DNA of 64,000 bases. It comes from PALSA-894 sp963757565. GTDB lineage: Bacteria; Pseudomonadota; Alphaproteobacteria; Rhizobiales; Xanthobacteraceae. The stretch's first letter is position 1; each line of letters begins with the position of its first letter. The notes below the pieces were generated by a model. It saw only the letters and a list, made by a program, of their open reading frames with translations, was not told the origin of the DNA and did not search any database. This document shows, one piece after another, positions 63,071-64,000 of this stretch. The position numbers and the translations under genes were made by a program. The stretch covers positions 868,001-932,000 of the forward strand of contig CAVWSB010000006.1 in the NCBI GenBank assembly GCA_963757565.1. The letters run 5' to 3'.

Positions 63071-64000
63071 TTAGGCTACTTGATCGGGCTGCAGCACAAG
63101 CCCGGGCGAAAGAGCGTTCCAGGCATCATCAGGCCCTACCTTTGCAAGCAGCTCGGCATATCTTTCCCGCTCGGCCTCCAAAGCCTGCTGGGTCTGAGCG
63201 GCGGTGATCGACGAAGAGTTGCCAGCCTGTTTGTCAAAGAATGATTTACCCGTGCGAGGATCGGCCACGGAAGCAAATTCCTGCGCTAGGGCGAGTTGAG
63301 CATCGCCAAGCGAAGCGGGCGTTTCTTTGGTGATGAAGCCCTTCACCTGCGGACGCTTGCTCGCGATCAGAAAGTTGCGGAACATGAATTCTTGCAGCGC
63401 TGGCGTGAGTTTCCGACTCTTGTCGATCTTCAGCGCCTTGACGCAGTCTGACATTGTTTGCGGAACCCATTGATATTTGCCGATCGCAAATAAGCGATTA
63501 GGGTCTCCCTTCGGAAGGGCCTGTTGGGCCATCGCGTCGGTCAGCGTCATATCGGCAAAGTTAATCTTTTTTCCTTTCGAGTTGCCCGCCACGCCCCGGT
63601 TGAACGAATTGTAGTCGCCCTCCCCACTCGCAATAAGCTCCCCTAAAATCCCGCCTGCGCCCTTGGGCATCGCGGCCGCATCCGAGACTTCCATTCCCGG
63701 TGACACCTCGCCGGTCACGGCGACCGATGCTGGGTCGACCAAATCAGCGGTGCTATCGAGCGCCGCCTTAAGTCCTGCCTTTTTCGTGTCGTCATTCGGC
63801 CACTTCGCATAAAGCTCATTGATGCTCGGAAAGCGGTTAAGTTCCTTGCGCAACGCCTCTTGAGCGATAAACGTCATCAAACCCGCATAAAGGCATTGAA
63901 TCTCCGGTCGATTGATCTGTTTTGACCTGATGGAAAACTCGAACGTCGTGGCCTCCGGCGGATCGCGCGTCGCGTCCCAAACCTCCTGTGTTACACGATA
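63071..64000 (-). CDS. Partial protein with lysozyme-like domain (open at right edge)
   Basis: At least 309 codons ending at 63071, with the frame open through the window end; the visible upstream part reads YRVTQEVWDATRDPPEATTF with no stop. A TTG at 63880 could be mistaken for a start but the frame continues. The centre has a muramidase-like block: ELIASGEGDYNSFNRG (candidate Glu) and RLFAIGKYQWVPQTMSDCV. The C-terminal part is helical (ITAAQTQQALEAERERYAEL). Composition is less GC-rich than neighbours. It may be a phage-tail or secreted lysozyme-like protein. Not further identified. Confidence 0.65.
   Translation of the reverse strand, partial: YRVTQEVWDATRDPPEATTFEFSIRSKQINRPEIQCLYAGLMTFIAQEALRKELNRFPSINELYAKWPNDDTKKAGLKAALDSTADLVDPASVAVTGEVSPGMEVSDAAAMPKGAGGILGELIASGEGDYNSFNRGVAGNSKGKKINFADMTLTDAMAQQALPKGDPNRLFAIGKYQWVPQTMSDCVKALKIDKSRKLTPALQEFMFRNFLIASKRPQVKGFITKETPASLGDAQLALAQEFASVADPRTGKSFFDKQAGNSSSITAAQTQQALEAERERYAELLAKVGPDDAWNALSPGLVLQPDQVA

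Noticed and set aside
63071..63880. TTG at 63880 as the true start of the lysozyme-like gene
   Set aside because: The frame stays open without a stop to the window edge and no ribosome site precedes the TTG.

Overview
The window looks like a chromosomal segment of a GC-rich soil or root-associated alphaproteobacterium of the Hyphomicrobiales (Bradyrhizobium/Xanthobacteraceae-like). The evidence is the gene order of the rRNA operon (16S, tRNA-Ile, tRNA-Ala, 23S, 5S), a 23S gene with the helix-9 intervening sequence common in this class, an initiator tRNA, many periplasmic binding proteins and short dispersed palindromic repeats. No phage integrase, transposase or CRISPR array was seen. The genus is an inference.

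Layout. 1-12 kb: end of a sugar ABC importer (binding protein and MalK/UgpC-type ATPase), a D-2-hydroxyacid dehydrogenase, a predicted protease inhibitor overlapping a TMEM175-type channel, RadC, methionine aminopeptidase, a DenD-like dehydrogenase, signal peptidase I, an SDR, and a PEP-mutase-family/GNAT pair. 12-28 kb: DUF2252, amino-acid binding protein, IlvD/Edd sugar-acid dehydratase, small K+ channel-like protein, fatty-acid desaturase, aminotransferase, DMT exporter, YbdK-type ligase, P450, peptide binding protein with DUF1028 and a gamma-glutamyltransferase. 28-36 kb: KDG kinase converging on a KDPG aldolase/two half-permease operon, then a TetR-MFP-RND efflux operon. 35-45 kb: purine-type permease with a biuret-hydrolase-like enzyme, a fluoride riboswitch with crcB, MAPEG, M20 peptidase, lactonase, a spermidine-synthase remnant, SDRs and an ABC binding protein. 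45-54.7 kb: tRNA-fMet, CHAD, Bug-type binding protein, aldo-keto reductase, YcaQ-type glycosylase, tartrate/malate dehydrogenase, ClC channel, DoxX, AhpD-like protein and a membrane protein. 54.8-60.7 kb: the rRNA operon on the minus strand. 60.9-64 kb: an M23 peptidase and a partial lysozyme-like gene open at the right edge.

How genes work together. A sugar-acid theme recurs: a dehydratase can make 2-keto-3-deoxy acids, KDG kinase phosphorylates KDG, and KDPG aldolase splits the product. The peptide binding protein, DUF1028 and GGT-like genes form a compact peptide or amide scavenging locus. The fluoride riboswitch probably controls crcB alone or crcB plus the MAPEG gene.

Caution. More than twenty genes, including normally essential lepB and map, are broken by single-base indels, mostly apparent insertions. 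These cluster at 0-12, 28.8-43, 48-54.7 and 60.9-61.7 kb and are nearly absent at 12-28.8 kb. I read them as uncorrected sequencing errors, not gene decay. Coordinates of those genes span the whole locus.
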